DNA of 12,405 nt from CBCPMX01 sp965120355 (GCA_965120355.1 CBCPMX010000153.1:1-12405), one strand, 5' to 3'; shown: positions 1-7,222, counted from the stretch's first letter. Made by a program: numbers and translations. Notes: generated from the letters alone by a model not told the origin.

Positions 1-1
1 T

Positions 2-79
2 TACGACTGGCTGCGTCAGAGGTGCCTGTGTTTCATTCCCTTTGGTGCCTTGAAGCGCAGCGGAAAGGAATGGTCATAA
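2..79 (+). CDS. Possible 3' end of an upstream gene (partial)
   Basis: A reading frame open from the left edge ends with TAA at 77-79, two bases before the chosen ATG of the next gene. Its last residues read YDWLRQRCLCFIPFGALKRS and a short polar tail, which is a plausible basic C-terminus. The ribosome binding site of the next gene would lie inside it, a layout common in coupled operons. The other two forward frames are also open from the edge to 53 or beyond, so the choice rests on spacing and composition only. The family cannot be recognised from 25 residues. Confidence 0.35.
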   Translation, partial: YDWLRQRCLCFIPFGALKRSGKEWS

Positions 80-81
80 CC

Positions 82-852
82 ATGGAAAGCAAAAAGCCTG
101 TTTTTACAGATGAAGAGTTGGCTGTTCGATTGATGGATAAGGAAGCGATCAAAGACCTGATGAGTCGTCATTGCTATTTTCTGGCCGGCGATGCCCGCCG
201 AAAAGAGCTGAACGACCTGTGGGTAACCAAAAAAGCAAATCGGGATACAGCCATTTTGGGCTATAACAATGGCTATTACACCGGCATGGACAACATTGCG
301 CAGCATTATGTGGTGGATGCTGCCCAACTGCGCAAAGAACAGCTGGCGCTTTACGCACAGGCGGATCCCTCCATAAAAGCGGATGAAAGCAATTTGGGGC
401 TTGGGTTTATGGCCATGCACACGATGAATACACCGCTGGTGGAGATCGCCTACGATGGCAAAACCGCCAAGTTTGTCGGCTATGACTGCGGACTGTACTG
501 TGTAGGAAAGCCGGACGGGGATTCAGACAGCTTTTTCACCTTTGGCCGGATGTATGCGGACCTGGCCTGTGAGGATGGACAGTGGAAGATCTGGCATTTG
601 TTGATTACCTATGACCACATTATTCCTGCCGGTCACGAATACAGTGAAATACCGCCTGCCGCGCCCTGGGGCAACGATTTGGTGGAGCAGGCCGCCGGCC
701 AGCCCACGATTCCGGATGTGGTCTACGACGCCTTTTATGGCTGGACCGATATGTGGGAGCGCCTGCCGCGCCCCTATTACACCTATGATCCCGCAGTAAG
801 CTACAGCCCAGAGGGTAAGCCCAGCTGCTACAAAATCGGATTGTACAAATAA
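82..852 (+). CDS. SnoaL-like / NTF2-fold protein with C-terminal extension
   Basis: This is a 256-residue protein with no signal peptide, so probably cytoplasmic. Residues about 20-178 resemble the SnoaL-like (NTF2 superfamily) fold: an N-terminal helix with the pattern DKEAIKDLMSRHCYFLAGD, a central His113 in AMHTMNTPLVEIAYDGKTAK, and a closing strand around GQWKIWHLLITYDH. Enzymes of this fold include dehydratases, cyclases and isomerases such as BaiE, but the fold alone does not give the reaction. The C-terminal extension (190-256) ends in a Pro/Tyr-rich motif, LPRPYYTYDPAVSYSPEG, which recurs in the next gene. The ATG at 82 is preferred because AGGA at 66-69 is placed 12 bases upstream; the in-frame ATG at 70 has no usable spacing. 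It is co-transcribed with the next two genes. The fold assignment is fairly secure; substrate and reaction are unknown. Confidence 0.8.
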   Translation: MESKKPVFTDEELAVRLMDKEAIKDLMSRHCYFLAGDARRKELNDLWVTKKANRDTAILGYNNGYYTGMDNIAQHYVVDAAQLRKEQLALYAQADPSIKADESNLGLGFMAMHTMNTPLVEIAYDGKTAKFVGYDCGLYCVGKPDGDSDSFFTFGRMYADLACEDGQWKIWHLLITYDHIIPAGHEYSEIPPAAPWGNDLVEQAAGQPTIPDVVYDAFYGWTDMWERLPRPYYTYDPAVSYSPEGKPSCYKIGLYK

Positions 853-866
853 AGGAGGTGTTTGTC

Positions 867-1850
867 ATGATCTATCAAAACTTGTCTTTCAAAGAGCGGC
901 TCCACAATGCCATTGGCGCCCAGGAGATCGAACAGATTAAAGCAAAGCACGCCTATTTGCATGGCATGGGGTATTCCAAAGAGGAATGGGACTCTGTCTG
1001 GTATCGCGGCGATGACGTGACTTGGGCGCATTTCTTTGGACGCATGGTTGGATTCGAGGAGGTCTGGTACGGTTCGGTGGTCAACCCTGAAAAGGGCTAC
1101 TATGAGCGCTACTGCCGTCATATTCAGAACTGGAAGGGCGCATCTTATTTTGATGCCCGTAGTGTGGGCTGTACGGCGCTGCACTGCCTGGCCTCGCCAG
1201 TGATTGAGATTGCAGAGGACGGTAAAAGCGGTCGTGCCTGCTATCTGACTCCTGGCACCATGATGGCCAGAATGCCCGGGATGGGAACTGGCCGAGACGG
1301 AGGCTTCTTGTGGGAGCGCTATGGTTCTGATTTTGCCTATGATGAAGAAGACGGAAACTGGTACTATTTCCATGAGCATGTCTGTCCGGATATTGGATCG
1401 AGCTATGGCAAGAAGAATTGGGCAAGAGAAATGTATGACCAGGCCGTCACAGGTCGTTCCCCCTTCGGCCCGCCCCCCGGTGCTGAGGATGGTCCTGGCG
1501 GTCCCGGCGGCCCTGGCGGTCCCGGAGAAGGCCCCGGCGGTCCTGGCGGTCCTAGATTGACGGCTCCCGGTGCTTCCGGCAGCAAGGCGCCCGCAAAAAA
1601 GACCGAAAGCGAGCGCTTAGGCGGTCCGCCGTGTACCGATCCCGGTCCTCTGCACCAGAACGCCTCCATGACGCAGCCCGTGCAGGATACCGTGCATTGG
1701 CCGGAACCATACCATACGCTGGATGATGAAAACTCGTACGCGCCGGGACATAATGACATTTCCAAGCGATATTCAGCCCTGGAATCTGTTGTAAAGCGGG
1801 AAGATAGCTTTCACCTGCACAATAAATTTGAGAAAGGAAGAACAGAATGA
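867..1850 (+). CDS. SnoaL-like / NTF2-fold protein with Gly-Pro-rich linker
   Basis: This 327-residue protein is a divergent paralogue of the preceding gene product. Residues about 15-172 align with it: the helix with QEIEQIKAKHAYLHGMG, His106 in ALHCLASPVIEIAEDGKSG, and the closing strand DGNWYYFHEHV. Residues 200-265 are a low-complexity Gly/Pro-rich linker with a collagen-like repeat at 209-229. After it, residues 278-294 (HWPEPYHTLDDENSYAPG) match the C-terminal motif of the neighbour. The start is set by a strong AAAGGAGG (851-858) eight bases before the ATG; the stop of the previous gene lies inside this signal, so the two are probably translationally coupled. The stop overlaps the next gene's start as ATGA. 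No signal peptide is seen. Function is unknown; a heteromeric partner of the preceding protein is an inference from adjacency and homology. Confidence 0.78.
   Translation: MIYQNLSFKERLHNAIGAQEIEQIKAKHAYLHGMGYSKEEWDSVWYRGDDVTWAHFFGRMVGFEEVWYGSVVNPEKGYYERYCRHIQNWKGASYFDARSVGCTALHCLASPVIEIAEDGKSGRACYLTPGTMMARMPGMGTGRDGGFLWERYGSDFAYDEEDGNWYYFHEHVCPDIGSSYGKKNWAREMYDQAVTGRSPFGPPPGAEDGPGGPGGPGGPGEGPGGPGGPRLTAPGASGSKAPAKKTESERLGGPPCTDPGPLHQNASMTQPVQDTVHWPEPYHTLDDENSYAPGHNDISKRYSALESVVKREDSFHLHNKFEKGRTE
1491..1553 (+). repeat. In-frame 9-bp Gly-Pro-Gly coding repeat
   Basis: Degenerate 9-bp units of the type GGTCCTGGC / GGTCCCGGC / GGCCCTGGC run head to tail, broken once by a GAA codon. They encode a collagen-like run at residues 209-229 of the second SnoaL-like protein. 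Synonymous third-base differences between units suggest the peptide composition is kept by selection and is not a recent slippage product. Confidence 0.85.
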
Positions 1851-3592
1851 AAAAGACAAATCGCGTTTTTGCAATTCTCTTGGTACTTGTGATGCTGCTG
1901 AGTCTGACGGCCTGCGGCGGGACGTCAAGCACCACTGCATCCGAGGAACCCAGCACGGCCGCGGAGAGTTCGGAGACCGTGGAAACGGCAGAAGAGGAGC
2001 CGCCGGCTTCCGCTGCGCAGGAACCGTCGGAAACGCCCGCTGCCGAGCCGGAAACCAGTGCTGAGACAGCCGCCGAACCGGAGGAACCGGAAGTGCCGGA
2101 AGGGCCTGCTCCGTTGGTGCTGCCGCTGGCCGACGGAGATGTGACTCTGACCTATTGGTACAGCTATCCGCCGTTTATCCCCAACTATCTGCCTTCTCTG
2201 GAAGAAAAGCCGGTGTTCCAAGAGCTGACCAGAGTAACCGGTGTCAATCTGGATATCATCGGGGTTTCCCTGGCCGCGCTGACGGAACAATTTAATCTGA
2301 TGATTGCTTCCAATGCCTATCCGGACATTATTTATGGCTTTGGCGGCAGTTATATCGGTTCGTTGGATCAGGCCATTGATGATGAGATTATCTTGGATCT
2401 TTCAGAACTGGTTGACGAGTATGCGCCCAATTACTATGCGCTGATCCACTCGGATGCGGAAATTGAGCTGGCCGTGCATACGGACGAGGGGCGGCTGCCA
2501 TCCTTCTGCGGCGTCAATGATGACAATATGGCGATCAATGGCGGCCTGGTATTGCGGCAGGACTGGCTGGATGAGCTGGGCTTGGAGACGCCGGAAACCT
2601 ATGACGATCTGTACAACGTGCTGGTTGCGTTCCGGGATGAGCTGGATGTACCGTCGCCCTATTGGTGCAATCCGTCCGGCGTTGTGTCGGAGATTATGGC
2701 AGGTTACGGCATTACCAACACCTTCTATGTTGTGGATGGAGAAGTCCATTTTGGATTCTATGAGGAGGCGTTTGGCGACTTCTTGACCATGATGAATCAG
2801 TGGTATGCAGAAGGATTGATTTATCAGGACTTCTACAGCCAGTCTTCGGACCAGCAGTTCCCGGAAAACAGTCTGGTTAACAGTGGGGAAGTGGGTGTCT
2901 GGTACAATTCCCTGAATGAGACGCTATCTTACGATACAACTACGTCCGGCGACGAAGACTTTTACATCATGGCAACGTATATGCCGGTATTGAATGCCGG
3001 AGAGACCAGCCATTTTTCCAGTGTATTTAGTAAGGTGGATACCACAGGCGGACATTTTATTTCTACATCCTGCGAGGATCCTGTGTTGGCTGTACAGTGG
3101 TGCGATTACTGGTATTCGGAAGAAGGCGGGCTGCTGGCCAACTACGGCGTACAGGGCCTGTCGTGGGACTATGATGAAAATGGAAATCCTGCCTTCAACG
3201 ACATGGTGCTGAACAACCCGGAGGGGCTGCCGTTTGACATTGCCATTTCCATCTATGCGCAGTTTAACGGCGGCGGCTACTTTGTGGATAACACCAAAAC
3301 GGACGCCAACTACTCTGCGCAGCAACTCCAAATTCGTGAGATCTGGTCTACCCGGAATGACAACGCCTATGTATATCCGTCCTATGCGGCGCTGAATACG
3401 GAAGAGAGTGAAGAGTGCTCCAAGCTCATGAGCGACATGAAGACGTATTATGATGAGCAGATTTTGAAATTCATAATAGGGGAGAGGCCCATGAGTGAAT
3501 TCAATGACTATTTGGCCACCCTGCAGCAAATGGGCATTGAGGAGTGTATTGCGGCATATCAGAGTGCCTATGAGCGCTATCTGGCCAGATAA
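1847..3592 (+). CDS. Extracellular solute-binding lipoprotein (ABC family 1 type)
   Basis: This 581-residue protein is a membrane-anchored substrate-binding protein. It has a basic start (MKKTNR), a hydrophobic segment, and a lipobox LTAC with the lipidated Cys at 23. A Glu/Ala/Pro/Ser-rich spacer at 26-90 separates the anchor from the binding domain. The mature domain shows the family-1 pattern: an early NAYPDIIYGFGG, then LVDEYAPNYYALI, then LVLRQDWLDELGLETPETYDDLYNVL. This pattern is typical of large Firmicutes binding proteins for sugars or oligomeric substrates, but the ligand cannot be read from it. The ATG follows AGAAAGGAAG (1831-1840) and overlaps the preceding stop. No permease or ATPase gene lies beside it in the window; these may be upstream of the left edge or encoded elsewhere. 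A strong terminator follows. The family call is good; the ligand is unknown. Confidence 0.9.
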   Translation: MKKTNRVFAILLVLVMLLSLTACGGTSSTTASEEPSTAAESSETVETAEEEPPASAAQEPSETPAAEPETSAETAAEPEEPEVPEGPAPLVLPLADGDVTLTYWYSYPPFIPNYLPSLEEKPVFQELTRVTGVNLDIIGVSLAALTEQFNLMIASNAYPDIIYGFGGSYIGSLDQAIDDEIILDLSELVDEYAPNYYALIHSDAEIELAVHTDEGRLPSFCGVNDDNMAINGGLVLRQDWLDELGLETPETYDDLYNVLVAFRDELDVPSPYWCNPSGVVSEIMAGYGITNTFYVVDGEVHFGFYEEAFGDFLTMMNQWYAEGLIYQDFYSQSSDQQFPENSLVNSGEVGVWYNSLNETLSYDTTTSGDEDFYIMATYMPVLNAGETSHFSSVFSKVDTTGGHFISTSCEDPVLAVQWCDYWYSEEGGLLANYGVQGLSWDYDENGNPAFNDMVLNNPEGLPFDIAISIYAQFNGGGYFVDNTKTDANYSAQQLQIREIWSTRNDNAYVYPSYAALNTEESEECSKLMSDMKTYYDEQILKFIIGERPMSEFNDYLATLQQMGIEECIAAYQSAYERYLAR

Positions 3593-3609
3593 TCTGCTGT
3601 CACAATTTT

Positions 3610-3641
3610 GCCGGCGTGCCTTGTGGCACGCCGGCGTTTTT
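3610..3641 (+). terminator. Rho-independent terminator of the SnoaL/SBP operon
   Basis: A perfect 11-bp stem (GCCGGCGTGCC with GGCACGCCGGC) closes a TTGT loop and is followed by GTTTTTG. It lies 17 bases after the lipoprotein stop codon. The minus strand has no U tract on its side, so it acts on rightward transcription only. Confidence 0.93.
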
Positions 3642-3730
3642 GTTTCCACACCCGAAGGTGAGGCACCATATACATGGGGCATGTGAAGCACTGGCCAGGG
3701 TTCGGGCGCTTTGCCCGGTGCAGAGAAGTT

Positions 3731-3773
3731 CAGCGGGAGAAAGCCAGGCGGGTTCCCTGACTTTCTCCCGCTG
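3731..3773. terminator. Long hairpin between convergent operons, possible terminator of dut
   Basis: CAGCGGGAGAAAG (3731-3743) pairs perfectly with CTTTCTCCCGCTG (3761-3773). An inner CAGG/CCTG stem adds four more pairs after one mismatch. It sits 65 bases beyond the dut stop in the gap between two converging operons, where a terminator is expected. It lacks a clear U tract on either side (AACTTCTCTG on the minus strand), so termination is inferred from position and stem strength. Confidence 0.5.
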
Positions 3774-3838
3774 ATTGCATCGTTTGGAACAGTACTGCTA
3801 AACCACAGGCCGTCCGGTTTTGGCGAGGAGCGGGGCGC

Positions 3839-4285
3839 TCATCTTGTGCCGGTGGATCCAAAGCCGCCGGCGCCCCTGTCTGTATCGGAAAGCGTGTCGG
3901 TTTCCAGAAACTCTGCTGTCAGATAGGGCGTTATGACCATCTGGGCGATGCGGTCGCCACCGTGGACAACGGCTTCGTGTGTGCTGTGGTTGTGCAGTAC
4001 GATCATGAATTCTCCGCGATAGTCCGGGTCCACCACGCCCACCTTGTTGGCAGGGGCCAGCCCCTGCTTGCAGGCCAAGCCGCTGCGGGCGAAGATCAGG
4101 GCAGCATAGCCAATGGGGATTTCCATGGCCAGTCCCGTGTGAATCCAAGCAGTTTCGCCGGGCGCAATGACAGTGTTCTGACCCGGCAGGGCATATAGAT
4201 CGGCGCCGGCGGCAAAGGCCGAGCCATAAGTGGGCAGAATGGCGTCCGGGTGGAGCTTCTGCACGCGGACAGGCTGCTTTTCCAT
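3839..4285 (-). CDS. dut: Deoxyuridine 5'-triphosphate nucleotidohydrolase (dUTPase)
   Basis: This enzyme hydrolyses dUTP to dUMP and pyrophosphate, keeping uracil out of DNA and supplying dUMP for thymidylate synthesis. All five motifs of the trimeric dUTPase family are present in its 148 residues: AGADLYA (26-32), ARSGLA (66-71), KVGVVDPDYRGE (81-92, with the catalytic Asp expected at 86), GDRIAQM (110-116) and the C-terminal lid RGAGGFGSTG (137-146). Length matches the family. The start MEKQPV is chosen because AAGGAG (4295-4300) lies nine bases upstream; in-frame ATGs at 4306 and 4291 overlap or abut that signal. The ribosome binding site abuts the nrdG stop codon, so dut is the third gene of the nrdDG operon and is probably coupled to nrdG translation. 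Confidence 0.97.
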   Translation of the reverse strand: MEKQPVRVQKLHPDAILPTYGSAFAAGADLYALPGQNTVIAPGETAWIHTGLAMEIPIGYAALIFARSGLACKQGLAPANKVGVVDPDYRGEFMIVLHNHSTHEAVVHGGDRIAQMVITPYLTAEFLETDTLSDTDRGAGGFGSTGTR

Positions 4286-4298
4286 GGGCATCTTCTCC

Positions 4299-4829
4299 TT
4301 ATTCATAGGCGTCAGACCAGAGTACAATCTCCCCGCGCGCCAGCGTCTGGGGAACGTCGAGAATCCGTTGGTTGCGGGAGCCGCGGAACCGCAGTGTCAG
4401 ATCCTTTTCAGCGGCCACAAATTCTCCGTCCACCAGTACGTCCAGCAGCTGCAGCAGCGCGTCGGTGCTTTCACAGCGGGCGCGGCTGGGCTGCTGCAAC
4501 TCCTTGTCCAGGGTATAGCCGGAATAACACCAGATGGCTTTGTCTGGGTATTGGGCCTTTACCTGGCGGCAAAGATCCAGCACCACCGGCTGATTTTGCG
4601 GCTCAAAGGGTTCGCCTCCCAGCAGGCTCAGGCCCCGGATATAGGAAGGCGCAAGACTTTTTAAAATAAACGCGGTTGTCTGCTGGGTATAGGGCTGCCC
4701 GTACTGAAAGTCCCAGGTTTCCGGGTTGAAGCAGTCTTTGCAGCGGTGTGTGCAGCCGGAGACGAACAGACTGACCCGTACACCGGGACCGTTGGCAATG
4801 TCATAAGGCTTGATGGTGGCGTAGTTCAT
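4299..4829 (-). CDS. nrdG: Anaerobic ribonucleoside-triphosphate reductase activating protein
   Basis: This is the radical SAM activase that uses a 4Fe-4S cluster and S-adenosylmethionine to form the glycyl radical on NrdD. The 176-residue protein has the cluster motif CTHRCKDC (Cys26, Cys30, Cys33), preceded by the family signature NGPGVRVSLFVSGC, and the SAM-binding GGEP at 71-74. The length is normal for NrdG. The ATG at 4829 follows GGGGAGG with seven bases of spacing; upstream in-frame extension has no such signal and overlaps the hairpin region. It lies 109 bases downstream of nrdD in the same orientation, and dut follows directly. The gap from nrdD holds a hairpin that could lower nrdG-dut expression relative to nrdD. 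Confidence 0.97.
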   Translation of the reverse strand: MNYATIKPYDIANGPGVRVSLFVSGCTHRCKDCFNPETWDFQYGQPYTQQTTAFILKSLAPSYIRGLSLLGGEPFEPQNQPVVLDLCRQVKAQYPDKAIWCYSGYTLDKELQQPSRARCESTDALLQLLDVLVDGEFVAAEKDLTLRFRGSRNQRILDVPQTLARGEIVLWSDAYE

Positions 4830-4865
4830 GGCAATAACCTCCCCAAAATGCGCCGAACCGGCGGC

Positions 4866-4909
4866 AAAACGGGGGATATGGAAGCAATCCGGTTCCCCAT
4901 ATCCCCCGT
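4866..4909 (-). terminator. Intercistronic hairpin between nrdD and nrdG (attenuator-like)
   Basis: ACGGGGGATATGG (4869-4881) pairs perfectly over 13 bp with CCATATCCCCCGT (4897-4909). Read on the minus strand, the stem is followed by TTTTGCC. It lies 30 bases after the nrdD stop and about 37 bases before the nrdG start. The short U run suggests partial termination or a 3'-end stabilising role rather than full termination, since nrdG and dut have no evident promoter of their own in the gap. Confidence 0.65.
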
Positions 4910-4938
4910 CAGGCAATGGATGCACAATTCCCCTGTGC

Positions 4939-7065
4939 TCACAGGTGCAGCACGCGGGCTTTGATTTCTTTGGTCTTGCCCACATTCCAGAAATTCTCAC
5001 CCAAATAACCGCATGTGCGGCGGGTAACATTCATTTTGCTTTGATCCTTGTTGTGGCAGACAGGGCACTCCCATTCCAGATTGTCGTTGATGAGGATTTC
5101 CCCATCAAAGCCGCACTCATGACAGTAGTCAGATTTGGTATTGAACTCGGCGTATTGAATGTTGTCATAGATAAACCGGACCACATCCTCCATGGCCTCC
5201 AGGTTGTGGCGCATGTTGGGAATCTCAATATAGCTGATGGAACCGCCGGAGGAGATTTTCTGGAATTGGCTTTCAAATTTGAACTTGGAAAATGCGTCGA
5301 TGTGCTCCCGAACATCCACATGGTAGGAGTTGGTGTAGTAGCCCTTGTCGGTGACGTCGGGGATGGTGCCAAAGCGCTCCTGGTCGATGCGGGCAAAGCG
5401 GTAGCACAGGCTTTCGGCCGGCGTGCCATAGAGGGCAAAGCCGATATTGGTTTCGGCCTTCCACTGGTCGCATTTGCTGCGCATGTGCCGCATGACCCGC
5501 TGGGCAAATTCCTCGCCTTCCGGGGTGGTGTGGCTGACGCCCTTGACCAGTTTGGTGACTTCATACAAGCCGATATAGCCCAGAGAAATGGTGGAATAGC
5601 CGCCGTAGAGGTATTTGTCGATGGGCTCGCCCTTGGGCAGGCGGGCGATGGCGCCATACTGCCAGTGGACAGGGGAGACGTCGGATTTGACGCCCTTTAG
5701 AGCGTTGTGCCGGCACATAAGGGCCTCAAAGCACAGATCCAGACGCTCGTCAAACAGCTTCCAGAAAGCATCCTCGTCGCCCTGCGCCAGAATACCGATC
5801 TGAGGAAGGTTGATGGATACAACACCTTGATTGAAGCGGCCTTCAAACTTGTACTGGCCGTTCTCATCCTTCCAGGGGGCCAGGAAGCTGCGGCAGCCCA
5901 TGGGGGAGAACACGTTGCCTTCGTAGTTTTCCCGCATTTTCTTGGCGGAGATGTAGTCAGGATACAGCCGTTTGGCGGAGCATTTGACGGCCAGGCGGGT
6001 GATATAGTCGTATTTGCCGCCCTTGAGGCAGTTGTGCTCGTCGAGGACGTAGACCAGCTTGGGGAAAGCGGGGGTCACATAGACGCCCTTTTCATTCTTG
6101 ATGCCCTCCAGACGCTGGCGCAGGATCTCCTCGATAATCATGGCGTTCTCCCGGACGTACTCGTCGTCTTCCTGGAGATTCAGGAACAGGGTGACAAAGG
6201 GAGATTGGCCGTTGGTGGTCATGAGGGTATTGATCTGATATTGGATGGTCTGTACGCCGGAACGCAGCTCATCCTGGAGCCGGTCCATGGTCAGCCGCTC
6301 GATCAGCTCCGGATCGGCGTCCTCGCCGCAGTCCTGGAGAAAACGGGTCTTGAATTTATTGTAACTGATGCGCAGGTATTTTCCCAAGTGCCCCACATCG
6401 ACGCTCTGGCCGCCGTACTGGTTGGAGGCGACGCAGGCAATGATCTGAGTCATGACGGTGCAGGCAACCTGAAAACTCTTGGGACTTTCGATGAGCTTGC
6501 CGTTCATCACAGTACCGTTGTCCAGCATGTCCTGAATGTTGATCAGGCAGCAGTTAAAAATGGGCTGGATAAAGTAGTCGGCATCGTGAAAATGGAGCAC
6601 GCCTTCGTCATGCGCCTTGGCGATCTTTTCCGGGAGCAGCAGCCGGCGGGTTAAGTCTCGGCTCACTTCACCAGCAATGTAGTCGCGCTGGGTAGCGGCG
6701 ATCATGGTATTTTTATTGGAGTTCTCTTCTGCCAGCTCTTTGTTCTCGTTGTGCAAAAGCTTCAGAATGCTCTCATCCGTGGTATTTTGCTTACGGACCA
6801 GCGCGCGGGTATAGCGGTAGATGATGTAATTCTTGGCCAGCGGATACTTCTGCTTCTCCATGAGCTTGCTCTCCACCAAGTCCTGAATATCTTCCACCAG
6901 AATGCGCTGCCGCTTTTTCTGTTCAATGAATGCGGTGATCTCTTCGATGTCTGCCTCAGTCACCCGTTCCGGCTCTTCCACAGACTGATTGGCCTTGCGG
7001 ATGGCCTCTTTGATCTTGGAACGGTCGAAGCTGACAATGCTGCCGTCGCGTTTGACAACCTGCAT
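4939..7065 (-). CDS. nrdD: Anaerobic (class III) ribonucleoside-triphosphate reductase
   Basis: This glycyl-radical enzyme reduces ribonucleoside triphosphates to dNTPs without oxygen. In its 708 residues, 1-90 form an ATP-cone (VVKRDGSIVSFDRSKIKEAI), the allosteric site that senses ATP/dATP. The catalytic barrel follows, with HFHDADYF near 158, and MGCRSFL, whose Cys391 is the probable thiyl-radical residue. The C-terminus has a zinc site of two CxxC pairs (Cys648/651 and Cys667/670) and the radical loop RRTCGYLGE with Gly686. Everything expected is intact. The ATG at 7065 is used because GGAGG lies eight bases upstream; an in-frame ATG at 7113 lacks this. It is first in an operon with nrdG and dut. 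A consensus promoter and NrdR-type palindromes lie upstream, consistent with dATP-dependent repression. Confidence 0.98.
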   Translation of the reverse strand: MQVVKRDGSIVSFDRSKIKEAIRKANQSVEEPERVTEADIEEITAFIEQKKRQRILVEDIQDLVESKLMEKQKYPLAKNYIIYRYTRALVRKQNTTDESILKLLHNENKELAEENSNKNTMIAATQRDYIAGEVSRDLTRRLLLPEKIAKAHDEGVLHFHDADYFIQPIFNCCLINIQDMLDNGTVMNGKLIESPKSFQVACTVMTQIIACVASNQYGGQSVDVGHLGKYLRISYNKFKTRFLQDCGEDADPELIERLTMDRLQDELRSGVQTIQYQINTLMTTNGQSPFVTLFLNLQEDDEYVRENAMIIEEILRQRLEGIKNEKGVYVTPAFPKLVYVLDEHNCLKGGKYDYITRLAVKCSAKRLYPDYISAKKMRENYEGNVFSPMGCRSFLAPWKDENGQYKFEGRFNQGVVSINLPQIGILAQGDEDAFWKLFDERLDLCFEALMCRHNALKGVKSDVSPVHWQYGAIARLPKGEPIDKYLYGGYSTISLGYIGLYEVTKLVKGVSHTTPEGEEFAQRVMRHMRSKCDQWKAETNIGFALYGTPAESLCYRFARIDQERFGTIPDVTDKGYYTNSYHVDVREHIDAFSKFKFESQFQKISSGGSISYIEIPNMRHNLEAMEDVVRFIYDNIQYAEFNTKSDYCHECGFDGEILINDNLEWECPVCHNKDQSKMNVTRRTCGYLGENFWNVGKTKEIKARVLHL

Positions 7066-7139
7066 GTTCTCATCCTCCATACAATGCGCTGTGCGCATGG
7101 TCTTTCGTATCATAGTGTATTCTGAATCGGACGGGTTCC

Positions 7140-7167
7140 ATTATAGCATACTCTTACCGATTGTCAA
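7140..7167 (-). promoter_or_regulatory. Promoter of the nrdD-nrdG-dut operon (extended -10)
   Basis: On the minus strand TTGACA (7162-7167) and TATAAT (7140-7145) are both perfect consensus and are separated by 16 bp. A TG dinucleotide one base before the -10 makes it an extended -10 promoter. Transcription would start near 7133, giving a leader of about 67 bases. Such a strong promoter implies that repression, not weak initiation, sets the level. Confidence 0.9.
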
Positions 7168-7174
7168 GGAGAAA

Positions 7175-7190
7175 ATTCAATATGTTCTGA
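7175..7190. promoter_or_regulatory. NrdR box, promoter-proximal (imperfect)
   Basis: ATTCAATATGTTCTGA keeps the CAATAT core and matches 11 of 16 positions of an NrdR-type consensus (ACACAATATATTGTGT). Its centre is 32 bp from the centre of the perfect palindrome at 7207-7222. NrdR boxes are known to come in pairs about three helical turns (31-32 bp) apart. It sits eight bases upstream of the -35 box. Confidence 0.7.
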
Positions 7191-7206
7191 TTGTGAGAAG
7201 ATAAAA

Positions 7207-7222
7207 CCACAATATATTGTGG
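7207..7222. promoter_or_regulatory. NrdR box, promoter-distal (perfect palindrome)
   Basis: CCACAATATATTGTGG is a perfect 16-bp palindrome matching the NrdR box type. Flanking AAAA and TTTT extend the symmetry to 24 bp (7203-7226). It lies upstream of a class III RNR operon, which is the standard NrdR target. NrdR is a zinc-ribbon/ATP-cone repressor; its gene is not in this window. Confidence 0.85.

Noticed and set aside
1491..1553. CRISPR-like array in the Gly-Pro coding region or at 9861-9935
   Set aside because: The units are contiguous 9-bp or 15-bp coding repeats with no spacers and preserve the reading frame.
1403..1765. Proline/glycine-rich minus-strand open frame across the Gly-Pro repeat
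   Set aside because: It is the antisense of a repetitive coding segment; the sense frame has homology to its upstream neighbour and a strong ribosome binding site.
3646..3730. Possible tRNA or small RNA between the two convergent operons
   Set aside because: Some short complementary segments exist, but no cloverleaf, anticodon arm or T-arm consensus can be drawn.
4828..6654. Long open frames on the plus strand opposite nrdD (4828-5700 and 5707-6654)
   Set aside because: They lie fully antisense to a clear nrdD, have no recognisable domains, and are typical of codon bias in GC-rich genes.
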